From Mucilaginibacter sp. (GTDB lineage Bacteria; Bacteroidota; Bacteroidia; Sphingobacteriales; Sphingobacteriaceae), in NCBI RefSeq assembly GCF_025359345.1, contig NZ_JANYGQ010000038.1, positions 248,001 through 312,000 on the forward strand: a stretch of DNA of 64,000 nucleotides, given 5' to 3'. Shown here in pieces: positions 6,271 to 15,579 of this stretch. Both the position numbers and the translations under genes were made by a program. A model generated the notes under the pieces. That model did not search any database. It worked only from the letters and a program-made list of their open reading frames with translations, and was not told where the DNA came from. Position 1 is the stretch's first letter. Every line of letters starts with the position of its first letter.

Positions 6271-7989
6271 ATGAACACTGAACTACTTGGAATTATTGCC
6301 TCGTTTGCCATCACCATGCTGATAGCAATACCCCTGGGCAAGTACCTGGCAAAAATGTATGCCGGGGAAAAAATTTGGACCGACTTTTTAAAGCCGCTTG
6401 AAAGAGGCATTTATAAGCTGTCGGGAATTAACCCTAATGAGCCGATGAACTGGAAGCAGTTTTTAAAGGCAATGATGACCATTAACATCCTTTGGCTGGT
6501 GTATGGTTTTTTTGTGCTGATGCACCAGGATAAGCTGCTGCTAAACCCGGATGGCAACGCCGGACAATCTGCCGACCTTGCATTCAATACGATCATCAGT
6601 TTCGTGGTTAATTGCAACCTTCAGCATTACTCTGGCGAAAGCGGTGCCACTTACCTGACGCAGCACTTTATTTTTATGTTCCTGCACTTTGTAAGTGCCG
6701 CTACAGGGATGGCCTGCGCGGTGGCTATATTTAAAGCTTTCAGGGATAAAACCACTACTGACTTAGGTAACTTCTGGAATTTCTTTGTAAAGTCCATTAC
6801 CCGCATATTATTGCCTTTGTCAATTGTTATAGCACTAATACTAACCTTTAACGGTACACCAAGCAGTTATGCTGGTAAAGACAAATTTATATCGTTACAA
6901 GGCGATACGGTAAACGTTTCGCGCGGCCCTGCTGCACAGATGATTGCTATTAAACACCTGGGCACAAATGGTGGGGGCTGGTTCGGCGCCAACTCGACCC
7001 ATCCGCTGGAAAATCCGAACTATTTAACAAACATGACCGAAATTATAGCACAGTTTATTATCCCTGTTGCTATGATATTGGCCTTCGGTTATTTTATCGG
7101 CCGCAAAAAATTAGGCTGGATAATTTTCACTGTGATGATGGTGGGGGTATTTATGCTGATGATACCGAGTATAAGCAGCGAATTGGGCGGTAACCCCTTA
7201 ATAGCCAAAATGGGCATAAGCCAGGCTACCGGCGCCATGGAGGGCAAAGAGGTACGCTTCGGGCCAACAGCTACCGCATATTGGAGCACGCTGACAACGG
7301 TTACGTCAACCGGTTCGGTTAATGGTATGCATGACAGCACTATGGCACTCACAGGTTTGTGGGAACTTTTGGCTATGATGATTAACGCCTTCTTCGGCGG
7401 TTGCGGTGTAGGTATCATGAACTATTTCATCTACCTTATTATCGCTGTATTCATATCAGGTTTGATGGTTGGGCGAACACCGGAGTTTTTGGGCCATAAA
7501 CTGGAAGCCAGGGAGGTGAAGATTGCTGCGCTGATTACATTGTTGAGCCCTTTCCTCATCATGTCGTTTACGGCGCTGTCGAGCTATGTATTTGTGGCGC
7601 ACCCCAATATCGATTGGGCTGTTAAGCCTTCAACCTGGCTTAACAATCCCGGTTATCACGGCTTTTCCGAAATGTTGTATGAATACACTTCAGCAAACGC
7701 AAACAACGGTTCAGGATTTGAAGGCTTGGGCGATGGTAACATTTTCTGGAACGTAACTACCGGTATTGTACTGCTGTTGGGCCGCTTTTTGCCAATAATA
7801 GGACCAGTTGCTATTGCAGGTTTATTGGCCCAAAAGAAATTCATTCCAGAGTCTACCGGTACTTTAAAAACCGATACCCTCACATTTGGATTGATGACTT
7901 TCGCGGTAATCCTCGTATTAAACGCCCTTTCGTACTTCCCGGCGCTGGCTCTTGGTCCGCTGGCCGAACATTTCTCCATGCTTAAGTAA
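6271..7989 (+). CDS. kdpA: K(+)-transporting ATPase, potassium-binding subunit KdpA
   Basis: 572 residues, close to the E. coli length. Multi-pass inner-membrane channel-like subunit of the high-affinity KdpFABC pump, related to K+ channels by four pore-loop repeats. Loops are visible as SGESGATYLTQ (about 120-135), LGTNGGGWFGANSTHP (about 230), TSTGSVNGM (about 350) and ANNGSGFEG (about 475), each around a selectivity-filter glycine. The conserved GRTPEFLGHKLE stretch is also present. It is followed by kdpB after 6 bp, in a tight operon. Confidence 0.97.
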   Translation: MNTELLGIIASFAITMLIAIPLGKYLAKMYAGEKIWTDFLKPLERGIYKLSGINPNEPMNWKQFLKAMMTINILWLVYGFFVLMHQDKLLLNPDGNAGQSADLAFNTIISFVVNCNLQHYSGESGATYLTQHFIFMFLHFVSAATGMACAVAIFKAFRDKTTTDLGNFWNFFVKSITRILLPLSIVIALILTFNGTPSSYAGKDKFISLQGDTVNVSRGPAAQMIAIKHLGTNGGGWFGANSTHPLENPNYLTNMTEIIAQFIIPVAMILAFGYFIGRKKLGWIIFTVMMVGVFMLMIPSISSELGGNPLIAKMGISQATGAMEGKEVRFGPTATAYWSTLTTVTSTGSVNGMHDSTMALTGLWELLAMMINAFFGGCGVGIMNYFIYLIIAVFISGLMVGRTPEFLGHKLEAREVKIAALITLLSPFLIMSFTALSSYVFVAHPNIDWAVKPSTWLNNPGYHGFSEMLYEYTSANANNGSGFEGLGDGNIFWNVTTGIVLLLGRFLPIIGPVAIAGLLAQKKFIPESTGTLKTDTLTFGLMTFAVILVLNALSYFPALALGPLAEHFSMLK

Positions 7990-7995
7990 AAGAAA

Positions 7996-10023
7996 ATGAA
8001 AACTCAAAATAACAAATTATTTGAATCCGCCCAGGTGCAAACCGCGCTGAAGGAATCATTCATAAAACTCGATCCCAGGGTAATGGTGCGCAACCCGGTA
8101 ATGTTTACCGTGGAGATAGGCACACTGGTGATGCTGTTTGTAAGCATTTACAGCTTCTCGCACCGCGACCAGGGTTCGTTCGGCTATAACGTAGCCATAT
8201 TTATCATACTATTGTTAACCGTGCTGTTTGCCAACTTTGCCGAAGCCATTGCCGAAGCACGCGGCAAAGCACAGGCCGACAGTCTGCGTAAAACCCGCCA
8301 GGAAACACCTGCAAAGGTTATAATGGCCGATGGCAGCATCGTTACCAAATCATCAAGCGAGCTGCGTAAAGGCGATGTGTTTTTCTGCGAAACCGGCGAC
8401 ACCATCCCAACCGATGGCGAGATCATCGAAGGTATCGCAACAATAGATGAATCGGCAATAACCGGCGAATCAGCCCCTGTTATTCGAGAATCGGGTGGTG
8501 ATAAATCGTCCGTAACCGGTGGTACAAAAGTACTATCGGACGAAATTAAAGTAATGGTATCCACCCAGCCCGGTGAAAGCTTTCTGGATAAGATGATTGC
8601 TTTGGTTGAAGGTGCATCGCGCCAAAAAACACCGAACGAAATTGCGTTGACCATTTTGCTGGCCAGCTTTACGCTGATATTCGTTATCGTATGCGTTACG
8701 CTGCAGCCATTTGCAAATTATGCCAATACGCCAATCACCATAGCAGCTTTAATATCGCTGTTTGTATGTTTAATACCAACCACTATCGGCGGTCTTTTAT
8801 CAGCCATTGGTATTGCTGGGATGGACAGGGCATTGCGTGCGAACGTGATCACCAAATCGGGCAAGGCGGTAGAAACAGCCGGCGACATTGACGTACTTTT
8901 GCTGGATAAAACAGGTACCATCACCATCGGTAACCGTAAAGCAACCCATTTTTGGCCAGCATTAGGGGTGTTACCTGATGATTTTATGACCGCCTGCGTA
9001 CTTTCATCGCTTGCTGATGAAACCCCCGAAGGTAAGTCGATTGTTGAATTGGCTGCCACTCATTTTAAATTACCAGTTACCCCCGAAGGCTCGGAGTTTG
9101 TAAAATTTACGGCGGAAACACGCTCCAGCGGTATTAACACACCAGGTGGCCTGCGTATTCGCAAGGGGGCATCCGATTCAATAAAAAACATCGCGGTAAA
9201 GGCTGGTAATCCTTATCCCGATGAAATTGATGAAAGGGTAAAAATCATCGCTTCAAACGGTGGTACGCCGCTGGTAGTTGCCCAAAACGAAAAAATTCTG
9301 GGTGTAATTGAGCTGCAGGATATCATCAAAACCGGTATTTCGGAACGCTTTGAACGCCTGCGCAAAATGGGTGTTAAAACGGTGATGGTTACCGGCGATA
9401 ACCCCTTAACTGCCAAATTTATTGCCGAAAAGGCCGGTGTTGACGATTACATTGCCGAAGCCAAGCCCGAAGATAAAATGAACTACATTAAGCTGGAGCA
9501 AAACAGCGGCAAGCTGGTTGCCATGATGGGCGATGGTACAAACGATGCCCCCGCCCTGGCCCAGGCCGATGTTGGCGTTGCCATGAACAGCGGAACCCAG
9601 GCAGCTAAAGAAGCCGGCAACATGGTCGACCTGGATAATGACCCTACCAAGCTGATTGAGATTGTTGAAATAGGCAAGCAGCTGTTAATTACAAGGGGGA
9701 CGCTTACTACCTTCTCTATAGCCAACGACGTGGCCAAGTATTTCGCCATTGTACCTGCCTTATTTATGGCATCGATACCTGCTTTGCAAAGCATTAACAT
9801 CATGAAACTGCACAGCCCGGAATCGGCCATTTTATCAGCTGTAATATTTAACGCCATCATCATCCCGATGCTGATACCGCTTGCACTGAGAGGTGTTGAA
9901 TATAAACCCATCGGCGCCAGTGCGCTGTTGCGTCGCAACCTGCTTATTTATGGCGTGGGCGGTGTAATTGCACCATTTATAGGTATCAAATTAATTGATA
10001 TGGTTACTTCATTAATGCTTTAA
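7996..10023 (+). CDS. kdpB: K(+)-transporting P-type ATPase, catalytic subunit KdpB
   Basis: 675 residues. It couples ATP hydrolysis to K+ import through KdpA. P-type ATPase signatures appear in order: the actuator motif ITGESAPV (about 153-160), the phosphorylation site DKTGTIT with Asp304, nucleotide-domain residues, the MVTGDNPLTAKFIAEKAG hinge, and GDGTNDAPAL with the Mg2+ ligands. Transmembrane helices flank these cytosolic domains as expected. The serine in TGES is the residue whose phosphorylation inhibits the E. coli enzyme. It lies 6 bp after kdpA and 11 bp before kdpC. Confidence 0.97.
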   Translation: MKTQNNKLFESAQVQTALKESFIKLDPRVMVRNPVMFTVEIGTLVMLFVSIYSFSHRDQGSFGYNVAIFIILLLTVLFANFAEAIAEARGKAQADSLRKTRQETPAKVIMADGSIVTKSSSELRKGDVFFCETGDTIPTDGEIIEGIATIDESAITGESAPVIRESGGDKSSVTGGTKVLSDEIKVMVSTQPGESFLDKMIALVEGASRQKTPNEIALTILLASFTLIFVIVCVTLQPFANYANTPITIAALISLFVCLIPTTIGGLLSAIGIAGMDRALRANVITKSGKAVETAGDIDVLLLDKTGTITIGNRKATHFWPALGVLPDDFMTACVLSSLADETPEGKSIVELAATHFKLPVTPEGSEFVKFTAETRSSGINTPGGLRIRKGASDSIKNIAVKAGNPYPDEIDERVKIIASNGGTPLVVAQNEKILGVIELQDIIKTGISERFERLRKMGVKTVMVTGDNPLTAKFIAEKAGVDDYIAEAKPEDKMNYIKLEQNSGKLVAMMGDGTNDAPALAQADVGVAMNSGTQAAKEAGNMVDLDNDPTKLIEIVEIGKQLLITRGTLTTFSIANDVAKYFAIVPALFMASIPALQSINIMKLHSPESAILSAVIFNAIIIPMLIPLALRGVEYKPIGASALLRRNLLIYGVGGVIAPFIGIKLIDMVTSLML

Positions 10024-10034
10024 TAATTAAGAAA

Positions 10035-10598
10035 ATGAAAAAATATATTGTTCCATCAATAAGGATCACCGTTGTACTCACCATTTTATTATGTGTGATA
10101 TACCCGCTGTTCATTACACTCGCCGGTAAATTGTCAAAAGGCCACGGTGATGGCGAGCAAATTATAGTAAACGGCAAAGTGGTGGGCTATGCAGCCATTG
10201 GGCAGAGCTTTACCAAACCACAATACTTTTGGGGAAGGCCTTCAGCTGCAAGCTATAACGCAGCCGGTTCGTCGGGTTCCAACAAAGGTCCAAGCAACCC
10301 CGATTATTTAAAGGATGTTAAAAATCGCATCGACACTTTGTTGAAATATCACCCTTATTTAAAAAAGAGCGATATCCCTGCTGATATGGTTACTGCATCA
10401 GGCAGTGGCCTCGACCCTGATATTTCTGCCGATGCAGCTAAAATGCAGGTAAAACGGGTTGCCCAATACCGCAAGCTTGACGAGCAGAAAGTAGCAGCCC
10501 TGGTAAACAGCCATATCGAGCAGCCGCTTTTGGGCTTGTTTGGCCCGGGCAAGGTTAATGTGCTAAAATTAAATGTAGCACTTGACGAATTGAAATAG
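10035..10598 (+). CDS. kdpC: K(+)-transporting ATPase subunit KdpC
   Basis: 187 residues. One N-terminal transmembrane helix (about 11-31), then the periplasmic KdpC domain with GQSFTKPQYFWGRPSAA, the SGSNKGPSNPDYL region, the DIPADMVTASGSGLDPDIS signature and a C-terminal LFGPGKVNVLKLN. Length and motifs match the family. KdpC stabilises KdpAB. It is the last kdp structural gene. The 145 bp to the porin contain an imperfect palindrome (roughly 10613-10690) and no gene. Confidence 0.96.
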   Translation: MKKYIVPSIRITVVLTILLCVIYPLFITLAGKLSKGHGDGEQIIVNGKVVGYAAIGQSFTKPQYFWGRPSAASYNAAGSSGSNKGPSNPDYLKDVKNRIDTLLKYHPYLKKSDIPADMVTASGSGLDPDISADAAKMQVKRVAQYRKLDEQKVAALVNSHIEQPLLGLFGPGKVNVLKLNVALDELK

Positions 10599-10743
10599 AA
10601 CATATATACCGCCGGGACACAGAGAATGGACAGGGGGCACGGAGCGTAATTGAGTAAAAAATCTTCGTGCTCCTCTGTTCATATTCACTAGCCCCATAGG
10701 CGTAAAACATCAACCTTAACAACGGCAAATTTTATAAACTAAC

Positions 10744-11790
10744 ATGAACAAAAAATTAATAATTGTATCGCTTTTTACTTTTGCGGCAATAACTGTAAAA
10801 GCGGCTATAATGCCGGTTGATACCGGTAAGACCGCTGCCCCTGCAGCCGACCCGCCACTTGTGTTTTCAGGATCGGTAGATACTTATTATAAGGCCGATT
10901 TTTCGGGCCATTCAAATATCCCTACCAGCTTCGCAAACGAGAATAACTCGATATCGATAGGTATGATTGACCTTGCCCTGAAAAAAAAGGTAGGTAAAGC
11001 AGCATTTGTTGGTGAGCTTTCATTCGGCCCACGCAGCGATCAAAGTATCCCAACTTCGGGCTACCATATTCAAAATTTGTATGTATCGTATGATGTAACT
11101 GATAAATTTAACCTTACTGCGGGTTATATGGCAACATTCGTCGGTTACGAGGTGATATCACCCGTGGGCAATTTTAACTATTCAACCTCATACCTGTTTA
11201 CCAACGGCCCATTCCAGAATGCTGGTTTCAAAGCCACTTACGCTTTTAGTGATAAAGTGAGCCTGATGGCAGGTATATTTAACAACAAATGGAACTATTA
11301 TTCATCGTTAAATTCGGGGAATACAGCCAATGGCGATGTATCAACCTTTGGCGCGCAGCTAACGGTAACACCAGTTAAAGGCTGGACTGCTTATGTGAAC
11401 CTGGTAACAGGCTCATATTCAGGTACTGAGTTCGATCTTACAACTGCCTATCAAATCACCAATGCATTTAAACTGGGCTTAAACGCTGCAACTTTTTCGG
11501 CACCTAATAATGGTGGTGGTTTCGAAGGTGTAGCTTTGTATCCGCAAATTGCGGTATCGCCTATAGTAACCTTTGGCTTACGCGGCGAATATTTTAAAGT
11601 AAAAGACAACGGCGGCAATGTAAAAGCCATCACGGTCACATCAAATATAAAAGCCGGGCCGCTAACCATCATTCCTGAAGTAAGGTTTGATACAAAAAGC
11701 AGTGATTTCGGCGCATCATTTACCGATAGCAATGGCATGGCAGCCACCCACGCATCACAATTTGTATTGGCAGCGGTTTATGGGTTTTAG
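10744..11790 (+). CDS. Outer-membrane beta-barrel porin (OmpL-like, BBP2 type)
   Basis: 348 residues with a signal peptide (cleavage probably after VKA, about residue 20). The rest consists of alternating amphipathic strands with many aromatic girdle residues and a C-terminal strand ending VYGF, as in outer-membrane barrels. The opening VFSGSVDTYYKADF and repeated strand pattern fit the putative beta-barrel porin-2 family. Its position between kdpC and the KdpD sensor gene suggests it admits K+ or balances ions across the outer membrane. That role is inferred from context only. Confidence 0.75.
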   Translation: MNKKLIIVSLFTFAAITVKAAIMPVDTGKTAAPAADPPLVFSGSVDTYYKADFSGHSNIPTSFANENNSISIGMIDLALKKKVGKAAFVGELSFGPRSDQSIPTSGYHIQNLYVSYDVTDKFNLTAGYMATFVGYEVISPVGNFNYSTSYLFTNGPFQNAGFKATYAFSDKVSLMAGIFNNKWNYYSSLNSGNTANGDVSTFGAQLTVTPVKGWTAYVNLVTGSYSGTEFDLTTAYQITNAFKLGLNAATFSAPNNGGGFEGVALYPQIAVSPIVTFGLRGEYFKVKDNGGNVKAITVTSNIKAGPLTIIPEVRFDTKSSDFGASFTDSNGMAATHASQFVLAAVYGF

Positions 11791-11903
11791 TGTATAGATT
11801 ACAGAGATGCGATGTATCGCGTCTCCAGCAAATAGGTATTCAATATATAGAAAAAACACAAGCAGTTTTATCGTAAATTTAGTTTGATTGAAGCTTGTGC
11901 AAA

Positions 11904-11927
11904 AAAGGGGGTGCTTGCATCCCCTTT
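11904..11927 (+). terminator. Hairpin after the porin gene
   Basis: A 7-bp stem AAAGGGG / CCCCTTT with a 10-nt loop and only a weak downstream T run. It lies 113 bp after the porin stop and 35 bp before the KdpD-like gene, so it may limit read-through to the sensor genes. Confidence 0.45.
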
Positions 11928-11961
11928 AATAGGTTAATAATAACGCGTATAAAAACCAATT

Positions 11962-13092
11962 ATGAGCGAAGAAAATAAAGAACCATCTGCCGAGCATTTT
12001 TTTGAACTGGTAAAGCGTTCGAGGCGCGGCAAGTTTAAGATATATATCGGCATGAGCGCCGGCGTTGGTAAAACCTACCGGATGCTGCAGGAAGCGCATG
12101 CGCTTTTGCGAAACGGCATCGATATTCAAATTGGCTATATAGAAACCCATAACCGGGCCGAAACCCAGGCGCTGATTGATGGCCTGCCATTAATACCCCG
12201 CCGAAAGATTTTTTACAAAGGCAAAGAACTTGAAGAGATGGACTTGCCTGCCATTTTAAACCGCCATCCTGAGGTAGTTATTGTTGATGAACTTGCGCAC
12301 ACCAATGTTGAGGGTAGTAAAAATAGTAAACGCTGGCAGGACGTAGTAGATATTTTGGATGCCGGGATAAGTGTTATTTCTGCCGTAAATATTCAGCACC
12401 TTGAAAGTATGAACCAGGAGATTGAATCCATCACCGGCATACCTATTACAGAACGCATACCCGATAAGGTGCTTGAGTTAACGGACGAGATTGTAAATAT
12501 CGACCTTACCGCCGATGAACTAATTGACAGGCTGAAGGAGGGGAAGATTTACGACAAAAGTAAGATAAACATAGCCCTGCAAAATTTTTTCCAGGCTGAT
12601 AAGATTTTGCAGTTGAGGGAGCTGGCGCTGAAGGAAGTTGCCCATCATGTAGAACGGAAAATCAATATTGAGATACCCAAGCAAATTAAGCTGCGGCCCG
12701 AAAAGTTTTTGGCCTGCATATCATCAAATGCTGATACCGCTAGGGCGGTGATACGAAAAACTGCCCGGCTTGCTTCGTACTACCGCTCAAGTTGGATAGT
12801 TTTGTATGTGCAAAGCAGCAGCGAAAGCGGTAATCGCATAAAGCTGGATAAGCAGCGCCACCTGATAAACAACTTTAAGTTGGCGACCGAACTGGGCGGC
12901 GAAGTTTTAAAAATAAAAAGCGACCAGGTTACCCAAACAATTATGCAGATTGCTGACGAAAGGGAAATTACCACTATTTGCATTGGCAAGCCGCATTTAA
13001 GTTTATTCCAGGTTATTTTGCGAACAGCAGTTTTTAACCAACTGCTAAAGCACATAGCCTCAACCGATACTGATTTAGTTATTTTATCATAA
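11962..13092 (+). CDS. kdpD: Stand-alone KdpD sensor protein (KdpD domain + Usp domain, no kinase)
   Basis: 376 residues. The N-terminal ~210 residues are the KdpD cytosolic domain with Walker A GMSAGVGKT (30-38), the IGYIETHNRAET stretch and Walker B VVIVDELAHTNVEG. A universal-stress-like domain follows (about 245-376). The protein stops there. The four transmembrane helices (DUF4118), GAF and kinase domains of E. coli KdpD (894 residues) are absent. The next gene, 22 bp downstream, is a separate membrane histidine kinase. This part probably senses ATP, c-di-AMP or K+ and signals through that kinase. The partner is inferred. Confidence 0.88.
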   Translation: MSEENKEPSAEHFFELVKRSRRGKFKIYIGMSAGVGKTYRMLQEAHALLRNGIDIQIGYIETHNRAETQALIDGLPLIPRRKIFYKGKELEEMDLPAILNRHPEVVIVDELAHTNVEGSKNSKRWQDVVDILDAGISVISAVNIQHLESMNQEIESITGIPITERIPDKVLELTDEIVNIDLTADELIDRLKEGKIYDKSKINIALQNFFQADKILQLRELALKEVAHHVERKINIEIPKQIKLRPEKFLACISSNADTARAVIRKTARLASYYRSSWIVLYVQSSSESGNRIKLDKQRHLINNFKLATELGGEVLKIKSDQVTQTIMQIADEREITTICIGKPHLSLFQVILRTAVFNQLLKHIASTDTDLVILS

Positions 13093-13114
13093 AAACATTT
13101 TAATACGTAAAATC

Positions 13115-14878
13115 ATGAAAATTAAAAATAAACTTCGCCTCGGGTTTGGCTTTCTGTTTGTAGTCGTCCTTTTTTTTGGCGTGGTGTCTATATTTTATAT
13201 CCACGATATATCCGACAATGCGAAAGTGATCCTCAAAAACAATTACGAATCGCTGAGCTTTGCCCGCGAAATGCAGACCATACTGGATGTTGATAAACTC
13301 CCCTTGAGCGAGAGCGCAAAAGCGGACTTTAATAAACAGTTGGTTTTGCAGGAGCATAATATAACCGAAACCGGCGAAGCTGCAATTACCAGCGAGCTAA
13401 GAAAAGCCTTCGGCACGCTCGAATCTTCCTCCAATAATTTAACTGCACAGGAGCAGGCCGAATACGATGCACGTGCCCAACTAAGGCAGATTGAAAAATT
13501 GAACATGCAGGCCATTGTGCGTAAATACGACCGCGCACAAGCATCGGTAAATAATGCTACCTTGTTGCTTGGTTTGGCAGGCGGTTTTACCTTTCTTATC
13601 CTTTTTAGCTTTAGCGTTAACTTTCCGGGGTTTATTGCTAATCCGCTAAGGGCTTTAATAGATGGCATCCGCGAGATTAGCCGGAAAAACTACAATCAGC
13701 GCCTTAATTTTGATAAAAACGATGAATTTGGCGAAGTAGCAATGGCTTTTAACGATATGGCCGCGCGGCTTAATGAATGGGAAAACAGCAACTTGGCGAC
13801 TGTATTGTCTGAGAAACAACGCATCGAGGCCATCATTGAACAGATGCAGGATGCAATCATCGGCTTAAATGAAAAGCAGGAGATATTGTTTATTAATACG
13901 GTCGCCGAAAATATACTGAACCTTAAAGAGCAAAAAATAATAGGCCAGCGTGCCGATAAATTTACTGCAACTAATGATTTGTTTAAATCGATAATTGAAA
14001 ACAACACTTTAAAATCAATTAAAATCGCCCTTGATGGTAAGGAGCTTTATTACCAGCTGGAAAGCCGGGAAATAATTATCCCTAACCTAAACTCACGCGC
14101 AAGTGATGTACTTGATATCGGCAGCAAATCGGTGGGTAAAGTTTACCTGCTGAAAAACATTACAGAGTTTAAAGAAAAGGATGAAGCAAAAACCAATTTT
14201 ATAGCCACCATTTCGCATGAATTAAAAACACCTATATCGTCAATAAAAATGTGTTTAAAATTGCTTGCAGACGAACGCATTGGCCACGTTAATGCCCAGC
14301 AAATGGAACTGGTTGATCATATAAGGGATGATAGCGACAGATTGCTGAAAATCACCAGCGAATTGCTTGACTTGTCGCAGGTTGAGACCGGGAACATTCA
14401 GCTAAACTTTGTACCATCAGACCCTTCGGTGATAGTTGATTATGCGCTCGATTCTGTAAAATTCCCTGCCGGGCAAAAGGGGATAATACTTGACGTTGTA
14501 AAGCAACCCAACCTTTCAAAAGTGCAGGTCGACGTGGAAAAGACTGCCTGGGTATTGGTGAATTTCCTGTCGAATGCGCTGCGTTACAGCCCAGAGAAAT
14601 CAAAAGTCACCATTAAGATTTCCGAAAAGAACGGATCAGTTATTTTTTCGGTGAAGGACTTGGGCAAAGGGATTGATGAACAATACCAGAAACGTTTATT
14701 TGACCGCTATTTCCAGGTACCTACCGACGGGCAAAATAAATCCGGATCTGGCCTTGGTCTGGCTATATCAAAAGATTTTATCGAGGCGCAGCACGGCACC
14801 ATTTGGCTGGAAAGCGCGATAGGTGAGGGGAGCACTTTTTCGTTTGCACTCCCTGCATATCCCGATAAAAAAAGTTGA
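13115..14878 (+). CDS. Membrane sensor histidine kinase (HAMP-PAS-HisKA-HATPase)
   Basis: 587 residues. A first transmembrane helix (about 11-31), a ~115-residue periplasmic sensor segment and a second helix (about 150-172) are followed by HAMP (to about 225), PAS (about 235-340), HisKA with the phospho-accepting His368 in ISHELKTP, and HATPase with the N box NFLSNALRYSP, G1 DLGKGIDEQ and G2 GSGLGLAIS. It lies 22 bp after the split KdpD gene and in the same locus as the sigma-54 regulator, so it is the likely kinase for that regulator. It has its own start and membrane anchor, so it is not a frameshifted piece of KdpD. Confidence 0.92.
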   Translation: MKIKNKLRLGFGFLFVVVLFFGVVSIFYIHDISDNAKVILKNNYESLSFAREMQTILDVDKLPLSESAKADFNKQLVLQEHNITETGEAAITSELRKAFGTLESSSNNLTAQEQAEYDARAQLRQIEKLNMQAIVRKYDRAQASVNNATLLLGLAGGFTFLILFSFSVNFPGFIANPLRALIDGIREISRKNYNQRLNFDKNDEFGEVAMAFNDMAARLNEWENSNLATVLSEKQRIEAIIEQMQDAIIGLNEKQEILFINTVAENILNLKEQKIIGQRADKFTATNDLFKSIIENNTLKSIKIALDGKELYYQLESREIIIPNLNSRASDVLDIGSKSVGKVYLLKNITEFKEKDEAKTNFIATISHELKTPISSIKMCLKLLADERIGHVNAQQMELVDHIRDDSDRLLKITSELLDLSQVETGNIQLNFVPSDPSVIVDYALDSVKFPAGQKGIILDVVKQPNLSKVQVDVEKTAWVLVNFLSNALRYSPEKSKVTIKISEKNGSVIFSVKDLGKGIDEQYQKRLFDRYFQVPTDGQNKSGSGLGLAISKDFIEAQHGTIWLESAIGEGSTFSFALPAYPDKKS

Positions 14879-14916
14879 GACGGGTATAAAATTATCAATT
14901 AAACCTTTACGATGTT

Positions 14917-14940
14917 CGCCTGCCGTTTCGACGGCAGGCG
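14917..14940. terminator. Perfect 10-bp hairpin after the kinase gene
   Basis: CGCCTGCCGT and its exact complement enclose a TTCG loop, 38 bp downstream of the kinase stop. There is little T tract, so it is either a terminator/mRNA-end stabiliser or a small dispersed palindrome. The rest of 14941-15079 shows no gene. Confidence 0.5.
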
Positions 14941-15079
14941 TTCCCACCTTATAATATTGTAAAACACGGATTGATGCCTGTTTCTTAGGAGCTCATATCG
15001 TATCGTCGCCATAGCCGGTACAACGCTATAGGGTTACCAATAGTTGGCTCGTGAGCTACATCTAATGAGCGGGTGCTCT

Positions 15080-15469
15080 CTATGAGTTTGTTTTAAACCC
15101 GTTATATGGCTTGTTCTGCAGCATTGCCCACGTGCGGTCGTACGATACTATGTAATGGAGTTTCAATGTTATGCCCATTATCAGGCTTAATGCAAAATAA
15201 CCCATAGTAAATAAAGCGAGCACAGCTGCGCCAAATAATAGCCACTCCAGCAATAACCTTACTATTCCGGGTACGGCCACAGGGGCGGGCTTGGGGTCGT
15301 TTGGTATGCGGAAAACGCCCCAAAGTGTTGCGGCAATAATAGGCAAACCTGCGGCAGCGGCGTATTGGAGCCAACCAGTGTTAACGTGCCAGCCCCAGAA
15401 GCCCAGCGTTATCAACATCGCTATTTCCAGTAAAAATCGTACGGCGAGGTTTATGAGGTTGGTGTTCAT
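15080..15469 (-). CDS. DUF2568 (YrdB-like) small integral membrane protein
   Basis: 129 residues with four hydrophobic segments (about 8-26, 32-52, 68-88 and 90-108). The motifs ALRFLLE-like (AVRFLLEIAML) and LWGVFRIPNDP are characteristic of the YrdB/DUF2568 family. The function of the family is unknown. It is divergent from the DUF4271 gene, and both have TAnnTTTG boxes in the 110-bp spacer. Confidence 0.72.
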   Translation of the reverse strand: MNTNLINLAVRFLLEIAMLITLGFWGWHVNTGWLQYAAAAGLPIIAATLWGVFRIPNDPKPAPVAVPGIVRLLLEWLLFGAAVLALFTMGYFALSLIMGITLKLHYIVSYDRTWAMLQNKPYNGFKTNS

Positions 15470-15507
15470 AAATCGTTTAAAAACAAAAGCTATTGGTTAA
15501 TTTAACG

Positions 15508-15515
15508 CAAAATTA
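15508..15515 (-). promoter_or_regulatory. Candidate -7 box for the DUF2568 gene
   Basis: Minus-strand TAATTTTG, an exact TAnnTTTG match, with a TTG about 21 nt upstream as a possible -33 element. It lies 39 bp upstream of the start codon. Confidence 0.5.
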
Positions 15516-15548
15516 ATTATCGAACTACAAAACAACCAATTATTAAGG

Positions 15549-15556
15549 TAATTTTG
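15549..15556 (+). promoter_or_regulatory. Candidate -7 box for the DUF4271/hemD genes
   Basis: TAATTTTG, an exact TAnnTTTG match 23 bp before the ATG at 15580. No clear TTTG lies at -33. It supports the start at 15580 over the TTG at 15565. Confidence 0.5.
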
Positions 15557-15579
15557 CGGCATTATTGCGGGTGTATATA

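Noticed and set aside
8184..9938. Long minus-strand frames opposite kdpB
   Set aside because: Antisense to a fully conserved P-type ATPase. No independent features.
11962..14878. A single kdpD gene broken by frameshift
   Set aside because: The second gene has its own start, its own two transmembrane helices and a HAMP-PAS layout, and the DUF4118 membrane block of KdpD is missing altogether, so a simple frameshift cannot explain it.
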